From: Rubritalea profundi
Lineage (GTDB): Bacteria; Verrucomicrobiota; Verrucomicrobiia; Verrucomicrobiales; Akkermansiaceae
Assembly (NCBI RefSeq): GCF_002954445.1
Contig: NZ_MQWA01000001.1
Location: forward strand, 1,650,573 to 1,708,450
Length of the DNA: 57,878 bases
Reading direction: 5' to 3'
Numbering within the stretch: position 1 is the first letter of the stretch; each line of letters starts with the position of its first letter. The notes beneath the pieces were generated by a model that was not told where the DNA came from, searched no databases, and saw nothing but the letters and a program-made list of their open reading frames with translations. A program made the position numbers and the translations under genes. Below, one piece after another: positions 37,667-47,389 of this stretch.

Positions 37667-38730
37667 CTATGGTAGAAACTTTACTTGCTTACTAAACAAG
37701 GGATCACCCTTGGCGTCGCATGCTTGTAATTCGATTTGTCTCTTTTCCCAATCGATCTCTAGCAATCCAAAATTGAGTGAATCTGATGGGCCAGCAACTC
37801 TGTACGAGTTTTTACATTGTGCTAGTAGGGATTGGTATGGGTCATTCCTGAGGATGTAAACTCGAGCAATCCTCCAAATTTTTTCGATTCCGAGATCTCT
37901 GTAAAATGGGCATTTCCGCTAAGGAGGATGGTTTTGGAGCCCTTAGTGGTGGAGAGAAGCTGGAGCAAACGTGCGCACTCGTGTGGGTAGTTTCCCCATT
38001 CATCCATCCCTTTTTCGTCTCGGATGACTTGGCTGCTGGAACATACCAATCTCAGTTTGGCAGGCTTCTTGAGCTCAGCATCTAACCATTGCCATTGCTT
38101 CTCTCCTAAGAGGGTGACAGAGGTGTCGGTATTCAGCGCGTATTTCCCCACGACTTTCCGTTCTTTGGCCGCCTCCTTACCCATCGTTCCTTTGATAAAG
38201 GCTCCTTTGTAGTAGCGAGTATCGAGCAAAATGACCTGAACCCGCTGCCCTTCAGGCCCAATGACTTTTGCATCATAAATCCCCGAATGGCTACGCCGTG
38301 CTGCCTCGGGCGCTTCACCAAAAAAATCGAGAAAGACAGCTTTGGATTGCAGTTTCAGTGGGTACTCCGCACCGCCATTGTGCGTTCCGTAGCCGAGGTT
38401 ATCCCATGTTGCCAAGAAAGGGAATGCCGCCTGAGCCGCTTGAAATTCAGGTTTATCAGCCAGCCTATTCCACTCGCCACGAAGGCTCTGTTCAGTCACC
38501 GACCAAGCCGACTTCCCATCGGTGTCCGCGTAGATATTATCCCCTAAAAAGAGAAAGAGATCAGGTTTCTTCTGAATGATAGCATTCCAGATCGGTTGCG
38601 CCTGCCAATGTTTGGCGCAAGAACCAAAGGCCACGCGAGAGATCCCACCACTCGGCAATGGCTGCCACTGGGCTTGAACAAAAACGGCGACACTCAAAAA
38701 GAGTGTCGCCGTTGCTAAAATTGATTTCAT
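37667..38730 (-). pseudogene. PhoD-like phosphatase, C-terminus frameshifted by a 10-bp deletion
   Basis: The frame from 38730 has a signal peptide, FGSCAKHWQAQPIWNAI, LFLGDNIYADTDG and VILLDTRYYKG, then LSGNAHFTEI and a stop at 37822 after HTNPY. Immediately beyond, another frame reads QSLLAQCKNSYRVAGPSDS, NFGLLEIDWEKRQIELQ and DAKGDPLFSKQVKF, ending at 37667. This is the family's usual C-terminus. The two parts join perfectly if the 10-base unit ccaatcccta is present twice, so one copy has been lost. PhoD-like enzymes are Ca/Fe-dependent phosphodiesterases. The catalytic half is intact but the C-terminal strand is missing as read. Confidence 0.8.
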
Positions 38731-38747
38731 CGAACCGAGAGCTTTAC

Positions 38748-40244
38748 CTACTTGAGTTCGTTTTTATAGACCTTGCCGCCCTTGATGATGAGCTTGAGGT
38801 GGTCCTTTGGCTTGGTGACGAAATCTATATTTTTCAATGGATTGCCGTCGTAGATCAACATGTCGGCCCAGGCTCCCTCTTTGATCACGCCAAGCGGCGC
38901 GGCCTTGTAGGGGTCACGCGAGTTGGAATGGCGCAACAGTTCGGCATTGGTTGAGGTAGCCTGCTTCAGCATCTCTAGCGGCGTGAAGAATTTCGAGCGC
39001 ATCTCGAACTCATAGAGGATAGTGTCCACCATCCCGGCGGCGGCGTCAGTGCCGAAGCCCATCTTGACGCCATGCTTCTTGGCCAACTTCATGGTGTTCT
39101 CGTAGCCGCTGAGAATTTCCCGACCCTTCCTGCGATTTTCCTCGGTAAACCAAGGCACATCCATCAGGCCAAAAGGTGAAGACAAGCTGCCGAGCCAGAC
39201 GTCGTTCTCGGCCATCATCTTGCCCACTTCCTCGCTGAGTAAATGGCCGGGCACGATATCTTTGACCCCAGCCTTGATGCATCGCTTTATCGACTCATCA
39301 TTGTAGGCGTGAGCCATGACGTAGGTATCGTAGTCGGTGGCAGCCTCCACCGCCGCACGCATTTCTGCCTCTGAGTAACCCACACTTTCAAGGGGGTCCT
39401 TCAGTGAGGCAACACCTCCACCGGCCATGATCTTGATCTGGCTAGCCCCTTGAGCTAGAGCCCAACGAGTCGCCTTGCGAACCTCGGGAGGCCCGTCAGC
39501 AAGAGTCATAAAACTCACTGTGGACGACCACTGAGCGGTGCTACCAGGATACATCTGTCCTTGACCAGGAGCCTGCCCACCAAAATCGCCGTGACCGGAT
39601 GTACAGCTAACTGCTGCACCACTAGAGTAGATGCGAGGACCATCCACGTAACCGGCGTCGATGGCCTTGCCCAGTTCAACCGATGGACCACCTGTGTCAC
39701 GAATGGAGGTCACGCCCATCATTAGCATGGTCATGCCTTGGGGAATCGCATTGTAAGCGGGAGTGTAGAGCAGTTGGTTGTTCAAGATGTCCAGAGGTCC
39801 AGTTTTTTTGGACAGCATGATGTGCTGGTGGGAGTCGATGATGCCCGGGATGAGATAACCACCCTTGCCGTCAATCACGGTAACCTTGGCTGCCACTTTC
39901 TCCACTTCCCCTTTGTCGTTGGTGACGTTGAAATTATAGGTTCCGCCCTCGAGGCCCGGCGCATCAGCGACTTGTTTCATCGTCTTGCGAACTGCGTCGA
40001 CCTCGACCGTCCCGCCGGTCGGGATGTCCTTCGCGACTTTGCGGATTTTGTCGCCGACGATCAGAACGTCATTGTCCTTTTTCAGTTTATCGCTCGTCCC
40101 ATCCCAGACGTGGACGTTATGAATGACGGTGACAGGAGGAACCACCAGAGTGGATTTTTCTTGGGCAACTATGGGGGACGCCATGCAGAGACCTCCGAGA
40201 AGGGTCAGCTTGGCTCTTAAGTTTGGATAGATTTGATTTTTTAT
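38748..40244 (-). CDS. Secreted amidohydrolase, start codon appears mutated to ATA
   Basis: About 478 residues from the only ATG at 40184. The coding frame is open further up to 40244 and encodes a perfect signal peptide: ATA AAA AAT then QIYPNLRAKLTLLGG and ASPIVAQE. With ATG in place of ATA it would start MKNQIYP. The enzyme part has GYLIPGIIDSHQHIML (metal-binding HxH), QIKIMAGGGVAS, YVMAHAYNDESI (His) and FGTDAAAG (Asp), and ends with ADMLIYDGNPLKNI. This is the imidazolonepropionase/amidohydrolase_1 type acting on cyclic amides or peptides. An ATA start or loss of export are both possible. Confidence 0.75.
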   Translation of the reverse strand: MKNQIYPNLRAKLTLLGGLCMASPIVAQEKSTLVVPPVTVIHNVHVWDGTSDKLKKDNDVLIVGDKIRKVAKDIPTGGTVEVDAVRKTMKQVADAPGLEGGTYNFNVTNDKGEVEKVAAKVTVIDGKGGYLIPGIIDSHQHIMLSKKTGPLDILNNQLLYTPAYNAIPQGMTMLMMGVTSIRDTGGPSVELGKAIDAGYVDGPRIYSSGAAVSCTSGHGDFGGQAPGQGQMYPGSTAQWSSTVSFMTLADGPPEVRKATRWALAQGASQIKIMAGGGVASLKDPLESVGYSEAEMRAAVEAATDYDTYVMAHAYNDESIKRCIKAGVKDIVPGHLLSEEVGKMMAENDVWLGSLSSPFGLMDVPWFTEENRRKGREILSGYENTMKLAKKHGVKMGFGTDAAAGMVDTILYEFEMRSKFFTPLEMLKQATSTNAELLRHSNSRDPYKAAPLGVIKEGAWADMLIYDGNPLKNIDFVTKPKDHLKLIIKGGKVYKNELK

Positions 40245-40468
40245 TGGGATTGTTTGTTGTCTGGAGAAGAAAAAGACTGTTAGATGCGTCTGTAGAAAAA
40301 ACGCAATAATTTAGCCATAGCTCAGATCCTGTAAGTGTCACCACTAAAACATTCTCATTTGCTGGCAACTCGTTTGGAGAGTGACCCGAGGACGATCTGA
40401 GAAATATTCATCCCAAATGTGCTTCTATTTCCTCGCCATTTTCTAAGATATTCCTAGTTTCTTAGCCA

Positions 40469-41140
40469 ATGAAGGGAGAGATAGCAGTTCAGCTCAATAA
40501 CCTACGCTTTGCTTGGGAACAAGAAGTCGTGTTGGAGCTTGATCGCTTTGAGGTTCGGCAGGGCGAAAAACTTTTCGTCGGTGGTCCCAGCGGTAGCGGA
40601 AAGAGCTCGTTGCTGAGTCTGCTTTCTGGAGTGGCTCAGCCGACAAGTGGCTCAGTGGAGTTGTTAGGTAAAAATCTCTCTTCAATGTCCGACTCTCAGC
40701 GTGACGTTTTTCGTGCCGACCACGTTGGCTATATTTTCCAAATGTTCAATTTGATCCCCTTTCTCTCGGTGTTAGAGAATGTGACCCTACCCTTGCGCTT
40801 TTCCAACCGGCGAAGTGCGCGGGTGAGCGATGCCAAAGCCGAGGGTCTCCGCTTACTCAGGCATCTCGGGATGGAAAAGTTCATCGAGCGTCGGGTGATT
40901 GATCTGAGCGTAGGCCAGCAACAACGGGTGGCTGCGGCGCGCGCCTTAATTGGTGGGCCTGAGATCGTGCTGGCAGACGAACCGACGTCAGCACTGGATG
41001 AGACCAACAGCCGAGCATTTGTTGACCTCCTTTTTCAGCAGTGTGAAGACACTGGAGCCACATTGATCTTTGTCAGTCACGACTCGATTCTAGCTGAGCG
41101 ATTTGATCGAAGCTATTTATTAGGAGGTGAGGAATCATGA
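40469..41140 (+). CDS. MacB/LolD-type ABC ATP-binding protein
   Basis: A 223-residue ATPase with Walker A GPSGSGKSS, a Q-loop with YIFQMFNLIPF, a variant signature LSVGQQQRVAAARA, Walker B VLADEPTSALDE and switch FVSHD. It begins the operon, and its stop overlaps the permease start by 4 bp. With 41137-42450 and the DUF3299 gene it forms a three-gene unit. No adaptor gene is next to it, unlike the other exporter at 5.4-9.8 kb. Confidence 0.9.
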   Translation: MKGEIAVQLNNLRFAWEQEVVLELDRFEVRQGEKLFVGGPSGSGKSSLLSLLSGVAQPTSGSVELLGKNLSSMSDSQRDVFRADHVGYIFQMFNLIPFLSVLENVTLPLRFSNRRSARVSDAKAEGLRLLRHLGMEKFIERRVIDLSVGQQQRVAAARALIGGPEIVLADEPTSALDETNSRAFVDLLFQQCEDTGATLIFVSHDSILAERFDRSYLLGGEES

Positions 41141-42450
41141 GCCCGTATAGTTTGTCGGTGAAAAGCATGAAGCACCGCATGGGATCGGTGGTGATCACAG
41201 TGGCCTCTTTGGCGCTTGGAGTGGCTTTATTGTTAGGGGTCGAGCGTATTCGAAATGAAGCGCGCTATGGGTTTACCAACACGATCTCTGAGACCGACTT
41301 GATCGTGGGCGCTCGCTCGGGTTCGGTATCGCTCTTGCTCACGTCAATTTTCCATATTGGCAATGTCACGGACAACGTGAGCTGGGAAACCTATCAGAAA
41401 ATAAAAACCAACCCGCAGGTGGCGTGGACGATTCCCATCTCGCTCGGCGACAGCCACAAAGGCTACACAGTTCTAGGCACTAACAATGGCTATTTCAAGC
41501 ACTATAAATACGGTCAGAAGCGAATGTTAGCGCTGGCTGAAGGCGAAGTACTCGCTGACACCTACGATGCGGTTCTAGGTGCTGAGGTAGCGGAAAGTCT
41601 AGGCTACAGTATCGGTCAGCAGATTGTGTTAGCGCATGGCTCGGGAGAGTTGAGTTTTGTAGAGCATACTGAGAATCCATTCACCGTGGTGGGAGTGCTC
41701 AAGCGAACCGGAACACCGATTGATCAGACAGTGCATGTCTCGCTGGAAGGGATCGAGGCGATCCATTTGGATTTCAACAACGGAGAGGGCCACGTCCACC
41801 ATGCGGGTTGCAATCACGCGAGTCACCAGAAAGAAGCCTCTAGCATAGATGCCTTTGACGCATTGCTCGCTGGCGAGGAAGAAGTGGATCTAACACCATC
41901 CGAAGTCACCGCATTTCTAGTGGGCATGAAGTCGCGCTCAGATGCCGTGATGCTGCAACGCGCGATCAACGTGCATGATGGCGAGGCTCTCACCGCCGTG
42001 CTTCCTGGTGTAGCTCTGACCGAGCTGTGGCAGGTGGTTGGCGTAGTAGAAAATATCCTTTTTGTAGTGTCTATTTTGGTGCTCTTTGTGTCGCTCGCCA
42101 GCATGTTTGGCGCGCTGATGATGAGCATCAAGGAGCGCCGCAGGGAGATCGCGATTCTCCGCTCTGTGGGAGCCCGACCACGTCACATCGTTTCTCTGGT
42201 GTTAGGTGAGGCGATGCTTGTGACACTTAGCGCTATAGTCCTTGGTGCCGTCTTGCTTTATGCCGCCTTGTTTGCTTTGCGGCCGCTTATCCAAGAGCGT
42301 GTGGGAATGTGGATCGAGATCACGCCTCCGACCTCTACCGAGTGGACGATGTTAGGAATCATCTTTTGCTCTGGCGTGGTCATTGCCCTTCTCCCAGCAT
42401 GGCGCTGCTACCGCAGTTCACTCTCAGACGGACTCACTATTAAATTATGA
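41137..42450 (+). CDS. FtsX/MacB-type permease with His-rich periplasmic loop
   Basis: A 437-residue permease with an N-terminal helix (about 17-36), a long periplasmic domain and three C-terminal helices (with EIAILRSVGARPRHIVSL before the second). Within the periplasmic part, residues 219-230 read HVHHAGCNHASH, five His and one Cys. MacB-type domains do not normally contain this. It could bind Zn, Cu or another transition metal. It overlaps both neighbours by 4 bp, so all three genes are coupled. I infer metal-related transport or sensing from the loop, not from homology. Confidence 0.85.
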   Translation: MSPYSLSVKSMKHRMGSVVITVASLALGVALLLGVERIRNEARYGFTNTISETDLIVGARSGSVSLLLTSIFHIGNVTDNVSWETYQKIKTNPQVAWTIPISLGDSHKGYTVLGTNNGYFKHYKYGQKRMLALAEGEVLADTYDAVLGAEVAESLGYSIGQQIVLAHGSGELSFVEHTENPFTVVGVLKRTGTPIDQTVHVSLEGIEAIHLDFNNGEGHVHHAGCNHASHQKEASSIDAFDALLAGEEEVDLTPSEVTAFLVGMKSRSDAVMLQRAINVHDGEALTAVLPGVALTELWQVVGVVENILFVVSILVLFVSLASMFGALMMSIKERRREIAILRSVGARPRHIVSLVLGEAMLVTLSAIVLGAVLLYAALFALRPLIQERVGMWIEITPPTSTEWTMLGIIFCSGVVIALLPAWRCYRSSLSDGLTIKL

Positions 42451-43130
42451 AATCACTTCTTTTCAATTCAGCCTTTGGTATCGGCCTAATGGCGTCAGCG
42501 GTGGCTGATGACGCACCACAGAAAGTCACTTGGGATGACATGAAAGCTGAATATAAGTTCGAAGATCCGTTCATCAAACTGAGGTCAGAGCAATTGCTCA
42601 ATCTCTCGATGGTCGCCAGAGTCCGCCAGCTAGAAATACGTGGCAAGAAAAATGGTAAGCCAGTGAGCGAGGAGATGGTGAAAGAGAAAATGGCTTCTGA
42701 AAAGTTGTTGATCGATCAGAGTATCGATATCGACGGATTACTCGCCAAGCGTGACGAGATCAAAGAACTGCGCAAAAAGCGTGCGAACCTAGGAGTCGAG
42801 AAGCTGAATGGAAAGTTAGTGACTCTCTCAGGTTTTGTCCTGCCATTAGAATTTGAAGATAAAAAGGTGAAGGAATTTTTGTTAGTTCCATGGGTTGGCG
42901 CCTGTATCCACACACCACCACCACCGCCGAATCAGATTGCTCTGGTCGTGGTCACGACCCCCTTTGAAAGCAAAGGGATGTTTGAGGCCGTCACAGTGAC
43001 AGGTAAAATTCAGCTAAAGACTCAGCTCCAGGAGCTCTTCCTTGTGGATGGCAAAGCCGACATCAATGTCAGCTATTCCTTTGAGCAAGCAAAGGTGGAG
43101 AAGTATAAGAAGCCTGAAAACTCTCAGTAG
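42447..43130 (+). CDS. DUF3299 secreted protein
   Basis: A 227-residue protein with a signal peptide (cleavage near ASAVA|DD). The C-terminal DUF3299 domain is recognisable from VTLSGFVLPLEFEDKKVKEFLLVPW, then GACIHTPPPPPNQI, with a Cys-Ile-His-Thr-Pro motif. A helical, charged region precedes it. This family is often found with MacB-type ABC genes and is linked in some bacteria to metal homeostasis. Overlap with the permease supports a joint role. The frame is intact. Confidence 0.85.
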   Translation: MKSLLFNSAFGIGLMASAVADDAPQKVTWDDMKAEYKFEDPFIKLRSEQLLNLSMVARVRQLEIRGKKNGKPVSEEMVKEKMASEKLLIDQSIDIDGLLAKRDEIKELRKKRANLGVEKLNGKLVTLSGFVLPLEFEDKKVKEFLLVPWVGACIHTPPPPPNQIALVVVTTPFESKGMFEAVTVTGKIQLKTQLQELFLVDGKADINVSYSFEQAKVEKYKKPENSQ

Positions 43131-43151
43131 TGTCTCGCCGTAAACGGAACA

Positions 43152-45415
43152 CTACTTACGCCGTTGCTGCTGTGCAATCTGGCGGATGAGATTCAGTGCG
43201 GGTTGGTAGTCGCGCTGAATGCCTAGTGCTGTGCGGCAGGCTTCGAAGGCCCTTTCGTTGTCCCCTTGGCGCATGTGTAGGGTGGCTCGGGCGTAGGGAT
43301 AATCCGGTGATTGTGGATTCGCATTTTCTGCACGCATGATCGATAAAATGGCTTCACCTAACTTTTCTTTACCAGCTAACAGAAGTCCTAGGTTGTAGTG
43401 AGATCTGTCATGGGTAGGGGCTCGTTTCACAATATCGCGCAGTAGAGTCTCGGTCTTTTCTGTATCACCCAGTTCAGCGTAGGTCAGCGCAATGAGGTAG
43501 CTGAATCGGATATTATCTGGCTCTAGTTTGATCGCTATTTCTAGCTGATCGAGTGCCTGCTGAGTCTTACCCATACGGCTAAGAAGAACAGCATATGCCT
43601 CATGGCCTGCTGCTGATGTTTGGTCCTGATGCACTGCCTTTTTCAGCCACTTTTCAGCCTCTTCTAACTGGTTAGAGTCCAGAGAAAGCTGCGCCATACT
43701 CATCGCGCCGGTCGGCTGATCTGCGGAAAAGGAGAGCGACTCCTTCAGCTCCTTGAACATATCTGGATACTGGGACAGACGCGCACGCGAGGCCCAGGCC
43801 GCTGCCACCCGCACTTCTTTGACTGGATCCTTGAACATCGAATCTAACACCGTACTGGTTCCCGTACCAAATGCTAGAATCTCACAAGAGGATGATCGGA
43901 CAAGTGGGTCATCGTGCTTCACGGCATCTAGGGCAATTTTTTGGACTCGGGGGTCTGTCGACCACGCCCGCATGACCTGCAGCAAAGTCGCTTGCCATGC
44001 TGGGTTGTCTTCATTTGAATAGGATTTCAGCAGCGCGTCGATTGCATTTTGTTGACCGTTGAATGCAGTGGCGATAGCACGGGTTCGTGCGCGTTGGCGC
44101 TCGCGCTCAGGTGTGTGCATTTTTTCGCCGAACAAGGCTTGAGTTGATTTGACCGCCCAATCTGTGTCTTTGTCCGTGTGGCACTTATTGCAGGCATTGG
44201 GGATGCCGAGTTCCTTTGTCAGCAATGGATCTGGGACGTGGAAGCCGTGGTCGCGGCGTGGATCGCGGCCCATGTAGGTGGTGTGGGTCATGTGACATGA
44301 GACACAGGAACTTCCGGTGCTGTTAGGTTCATGCTTGGTGTGGCTGAGCGGATTGATGACTGTTGCACCGTCAATCCTACCATTACTTCCTCCTCCGTGG
44401 CAGGACATGCAGAGAGTGTTGTTCTCTAACGGCAGTTTTAGCTTTGTTGTGTGTGGATCATGGCAGTCTAGGCAGTTGACGCCCTTGTGACCCATCTTGC
44501 TCAGGCGGAGTGAGGTCCAGACGTAGTCTTCATCTTTAATCTGGCCATCCGCATAGTAGAGGCGGTCTTGTGTAGGAAGTTGGAGCTGGAAGTGGTCGCC
44601 AAATTTTTCTCCCACATGGAAGTCTCCATCGAGCTGGCCACGCCGGCTATGACAGGTGGCGCAGTTATCAATCGTTAGACCTTTAGACTTCTTGGTAGTG
44701 TGGTGCTTTTTGAGATCGATGAGACAACCATTTTTAGCATCTGGAGCGGCTGCTATATCGCCGTGACACTGAGTACAGCCGACACCCATTTCTTTCCAGT
44801 TAGACTTATAGCTGTCTGTAGCAGCATCGTAGCCTTTTTTATAATCCGTCATGTGGCACCAGGCACACTGGGTGTTCCAGGTCATACCACGGCCCGACCA
44901 ATGACCCCAGTCCGCTGCGGTTCGGTCGTCGCCGTCGAGCACATCGAACCATTCTTTTTTAGCTGGATCCCATGCCACGCTGGGAGTCTGCCAGCGCCCA
45001 CCCTCAGCAGAAACAAGGTATTGAATCAATGGAGTCAGACCGATCGCCATCCCCGCATGGTGTTTTTCTCCATTCGCAGTAACACTAAATGAATCGGGGT
45101 CTTTGGTAAATTTCCAGTGGGCCGCAATGGATTTCAGCTCTTCGTTAGAAAAGCTTCGCCATCTAGCTCTGTGGACATCAAGCGGTTAGCTTGGCCGTGA
45201 TGGGACTTCTGCCAATGGTGGTGAATGTCCTTATGGCATTCGGCACAGCGGCTGGATAGAGCATTGGTGCCAGGCTGATCGCCGAGACTGGCGTGAAGCT
45301 CAGCATGCGTTTTCTCCTTTGTCGGTTTTACTGGGGAATCACTGAGGCTAGGAGTCTTTTCACCACAGCTACAAAAACAGAGACTGAGTAAGAGAACGAT
45401 GAGGAGTTTGTGCAT
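43152..45415 (-). pseudogene. Octahaem cytochrome c with TPR domain, one-base frameshift
   Basis: The N-terminal part (from 45415) is a lipoprotein signal (CFCSCGEK) with the first haem site CAECH. It breaks at the four-A run at 45149-45152. One extra base continues the sentence as FSNEELKSIAAHWKFTKD. The main part holds haem sites CAWCH, CTQCH, CATCH, CLDCH, CMSCH, CVSCH and CNKCH, making eight CxxCH in total. HEAT-like and TPR repeats follow (EKWLKKAVHQDQTSAAGHEAY, then ALDQLEIAIKLEPDN). Such fused cytochromes occur in aquatic Verrucomicrobiota and Planctomycetota, probably in electron transfer with a TPR scaffold. A missed homopolymer base is a likely technical cause. Confidence 0.85.
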
Positions 45416-45600
45416 AGAAAGGTGTGGCTTTGTGAACCAGCTCCCTACGTAGCAAAATCATCTTCCCTACACAACTCTACTAACGAAATTTAGCCATGCG
45501 TCAGAGCGCTTGCATCCGCTAACAGGAACGCCGAGTATCTACAGGCTTTGGGATTAGGGGGGGGGATGTCGACTCGCCAGGGGGAGCGCCTTACTCGCCT

Positions 45601-46383
45601 TTACTTTTTGATTCGCATGTGAAAGCCGGTGAAATCATACCGCTGCTGTAACTCCTCGCGCGACAACAATTCTCTTCCTCGCAGAGGGTCTCCAATGATG
45701 AACCGATCCCCCTGCTGGCCGAGAATTGGAATGAAATGCCCTATCGATTCCAGCCGGACACCCACCACTGCTGGAAGTCCGTCCTCTGGTGTGAATTCGG
45801 GGCGGAACACAAAGTCGACATCGAATCCTCGCGATCTTGCCGCCCTCGCCAAATACCATGCCTCCGTCCCTCCGCCGTACGAGTGGGCTTCTGCTGCTAT
45901 CTCTGACTCCTTCGCATCGACTCCAAATTGCTTCAATATAGTGGCTGTCGATGCGGCCCCACACGTCGACGGCGTGCTCTGAAGACAAACCTCACCATCC
46001 CACTCGTCCCGCAGCGTGCCACCTGGAATCGGACCGACGAAGGGCTTGATGATTGGAGCAATCGAGAACGCCGCTACTCCAAGAAGCGGTAGTACGAGAA
46101 GCATCCGAGGCAACAGCGTGGCTACCAATCCGCCTGCGATCCCCAGAAACACAATCAGCAACTCTGTTCCCCAAATACTGCGGAACTGGTAATACCAACT
46201 AGGCTCGGGAAGAATGTGCGCGTAATACGCCGCAAAACTCGCGCCCGGCATAGCGGCAAATATCGCGAGAATAGATAGGAGGATCTTGGACTTGATGGAT
46301 AAGCCCTTGGCCCCTCGGTAGACCACAGAGAAGGCTGCGAACGCCAGAATCGCTGAGATAACACCGAGCCAGTTAGGATTCAT
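45601..46383 (-). CDS. Membrane protein with C39-like peptidase domain
   Basis: About 260 residues from MNPNWLGVIS at 46383. A GTG start 8 codons earlier is possible. It has four N-terminal helices (up to about residue 115) and a C39/papain-like domain with the Cys in CLQSTPSTCGAAS, a GVRLESIGHFIPIL His and FIIGDPLRG Asp. C39 peptidases cut double-glycine leaders in bacteriocin exporters. Here there is no ABC domain, and a stand-alone membrane version may process another peptide or act as a signal peptidase-like protein. It is separated from the cytochrome gene by 185 bp holding a G9 run at 45557-45565. Confidence 0.8.
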   Translation of the reverse strand: MNPNWLGVISAILAFAAFSVVYRGAKGLSIKSKILLSILAIFAAMPGASFAAYYAHILPEPSWYYQFRSIWGTELLIVFLGIAGGLVATLLPRMLLVLPLLGVAAFSIAPIIKPFVGPIPGGTLRDEWDGEVCLQSTPSTCGAASTATILKQFGVDAKESEIAAEAHSYGGGTEAWYLARAARSRGFDVDFVFRPEFTPEDGLPAVVGVRLESIGHFIPILGQQGDRFIIGDPLRGRELLSREELQQRYDFTGFHMRIKK

Positions 46384-46446
46384 TTTTGAGATGAAAGTAA
46401 AGTTCACCGACCGCTGAGCAGTCAGTGCACTTAGGTAATTTAAAAA

Positions 46447-47166
46447 TTACTTCAATCGCTTCAGTTGAATATTTCTGAAGTCAACCATCATGGCTTCACC
46501 CGCGTGGAGCTGCAGGCCGATTTTTCCTTTTTTGATCCGGTCCTTGAAATTGTCCGTCAGGTCAATGGCGACCTTACCGTTCAGTTTGTGGATGATGTGA
46601 TTGCCTTTGCAGATTATCTCGTACGTCTGCCACTGGGATGAATCGACTTCCCCCGGCTTTTCCGATGACTCCACGGTTTTTTCCCCAGCCTCATCGATCA
46701 CCATTTTCTGGCCACGCGTGATGATGATGCCACGTTCTTTTTCGCCGTAAATCATCGCGAGGTAGGGTGCTTTCGGGTGAAGGTCACACTGGTATCCTTT
46801 CATCGAAAACTTCTTTTCATCGACGACCAGGCTGCGGTACATCACCCCGGAGTTATTACCTTGGCAGCGGGCTTCGTAGACCAGGTGGAAATCCTCCACA
46901 TCAGCGGCATCTAGAATCAGGAAGGTGTTACCTTTGATCTTACGACCGTGGGTCGTTCCATGAATCACGCCGTCTTTAACCGACCAAAGATCGAGGTTTC
47001 CTTTCCAACCACTTAAATCCTTGCCGTTAAACAGCTTTTCCGCGCCTTCGATTTTGACTTGATGCGTCTTGCTGTCTTCAGCTGCAACGAGAGGTGCCCA
47101 TAGAGCTAGAGGTGCCAGTAGCAGTGACAAACGAGCGACAGCGGTGAGTGATAGTTTTTTAATCAT
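46447..47166 (-). CDS. DUF1080 / 3-keto-disaccharide hydrolase-like secreted protein
   Basis: A 239-residue protein with a signal peptide (1-29) and the DUF1080 pattern: KLFNGKDLSGWKG, WSVKDGVIHG, DFHLVYEARCQGNNSGVMYRS, KGYQCDLH, a QTYEIICKGNHIIHKLNGK strand and ending KIGLQLHAGEAMMVDFRNIQL. This concanavalin-like family includes 3-keto-glycoside hydrolases and is very abundant in Planctomycetota and Verrucomicrobiota. It is monocistronic and intact. Confidence 0.9.
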   Translation of the reverse strand: MIKKLSLTAVARLSLLLAPLALWAPLVAAEDSKTHQVKIEGAEKLFNGKDLSGWKGNLDLWSVKDGVIHGTTHGRKIKGNTFLILDAADVEDFHLVYEARCQGNNSGVMYRSLVVDEKKFSMKGYQCDLHPKAPYLAMIYGEKERGIIITRGQKMVIDEAGEKTVESSEKPGEVDSSQWQTYEIICKGNHIIHKLNGKVAIDLTDNFKDRIKKGKIGLQLHAGEAMMVDFRNIQLKRLK

Positions 47167-47389
47167 TATTTTTGTAGATGGTTAGTTCGGATGATCCGAA
47201 TCCATACGCCAAGAGCCTGCGGGATTCTTGCAGGCTATTTTCGAGATATTAGGAGTCGAAATAGTAGGATTCCCATTGATTAGATAGATAAGAGATTACA
47301 GGACAAAATCTTTCACTTACTCAGCCAAAAATTCAAGTAAAGGGATCCTACATCACCAGCCTAATTATGGCTAACCATTTCACCTCGAT

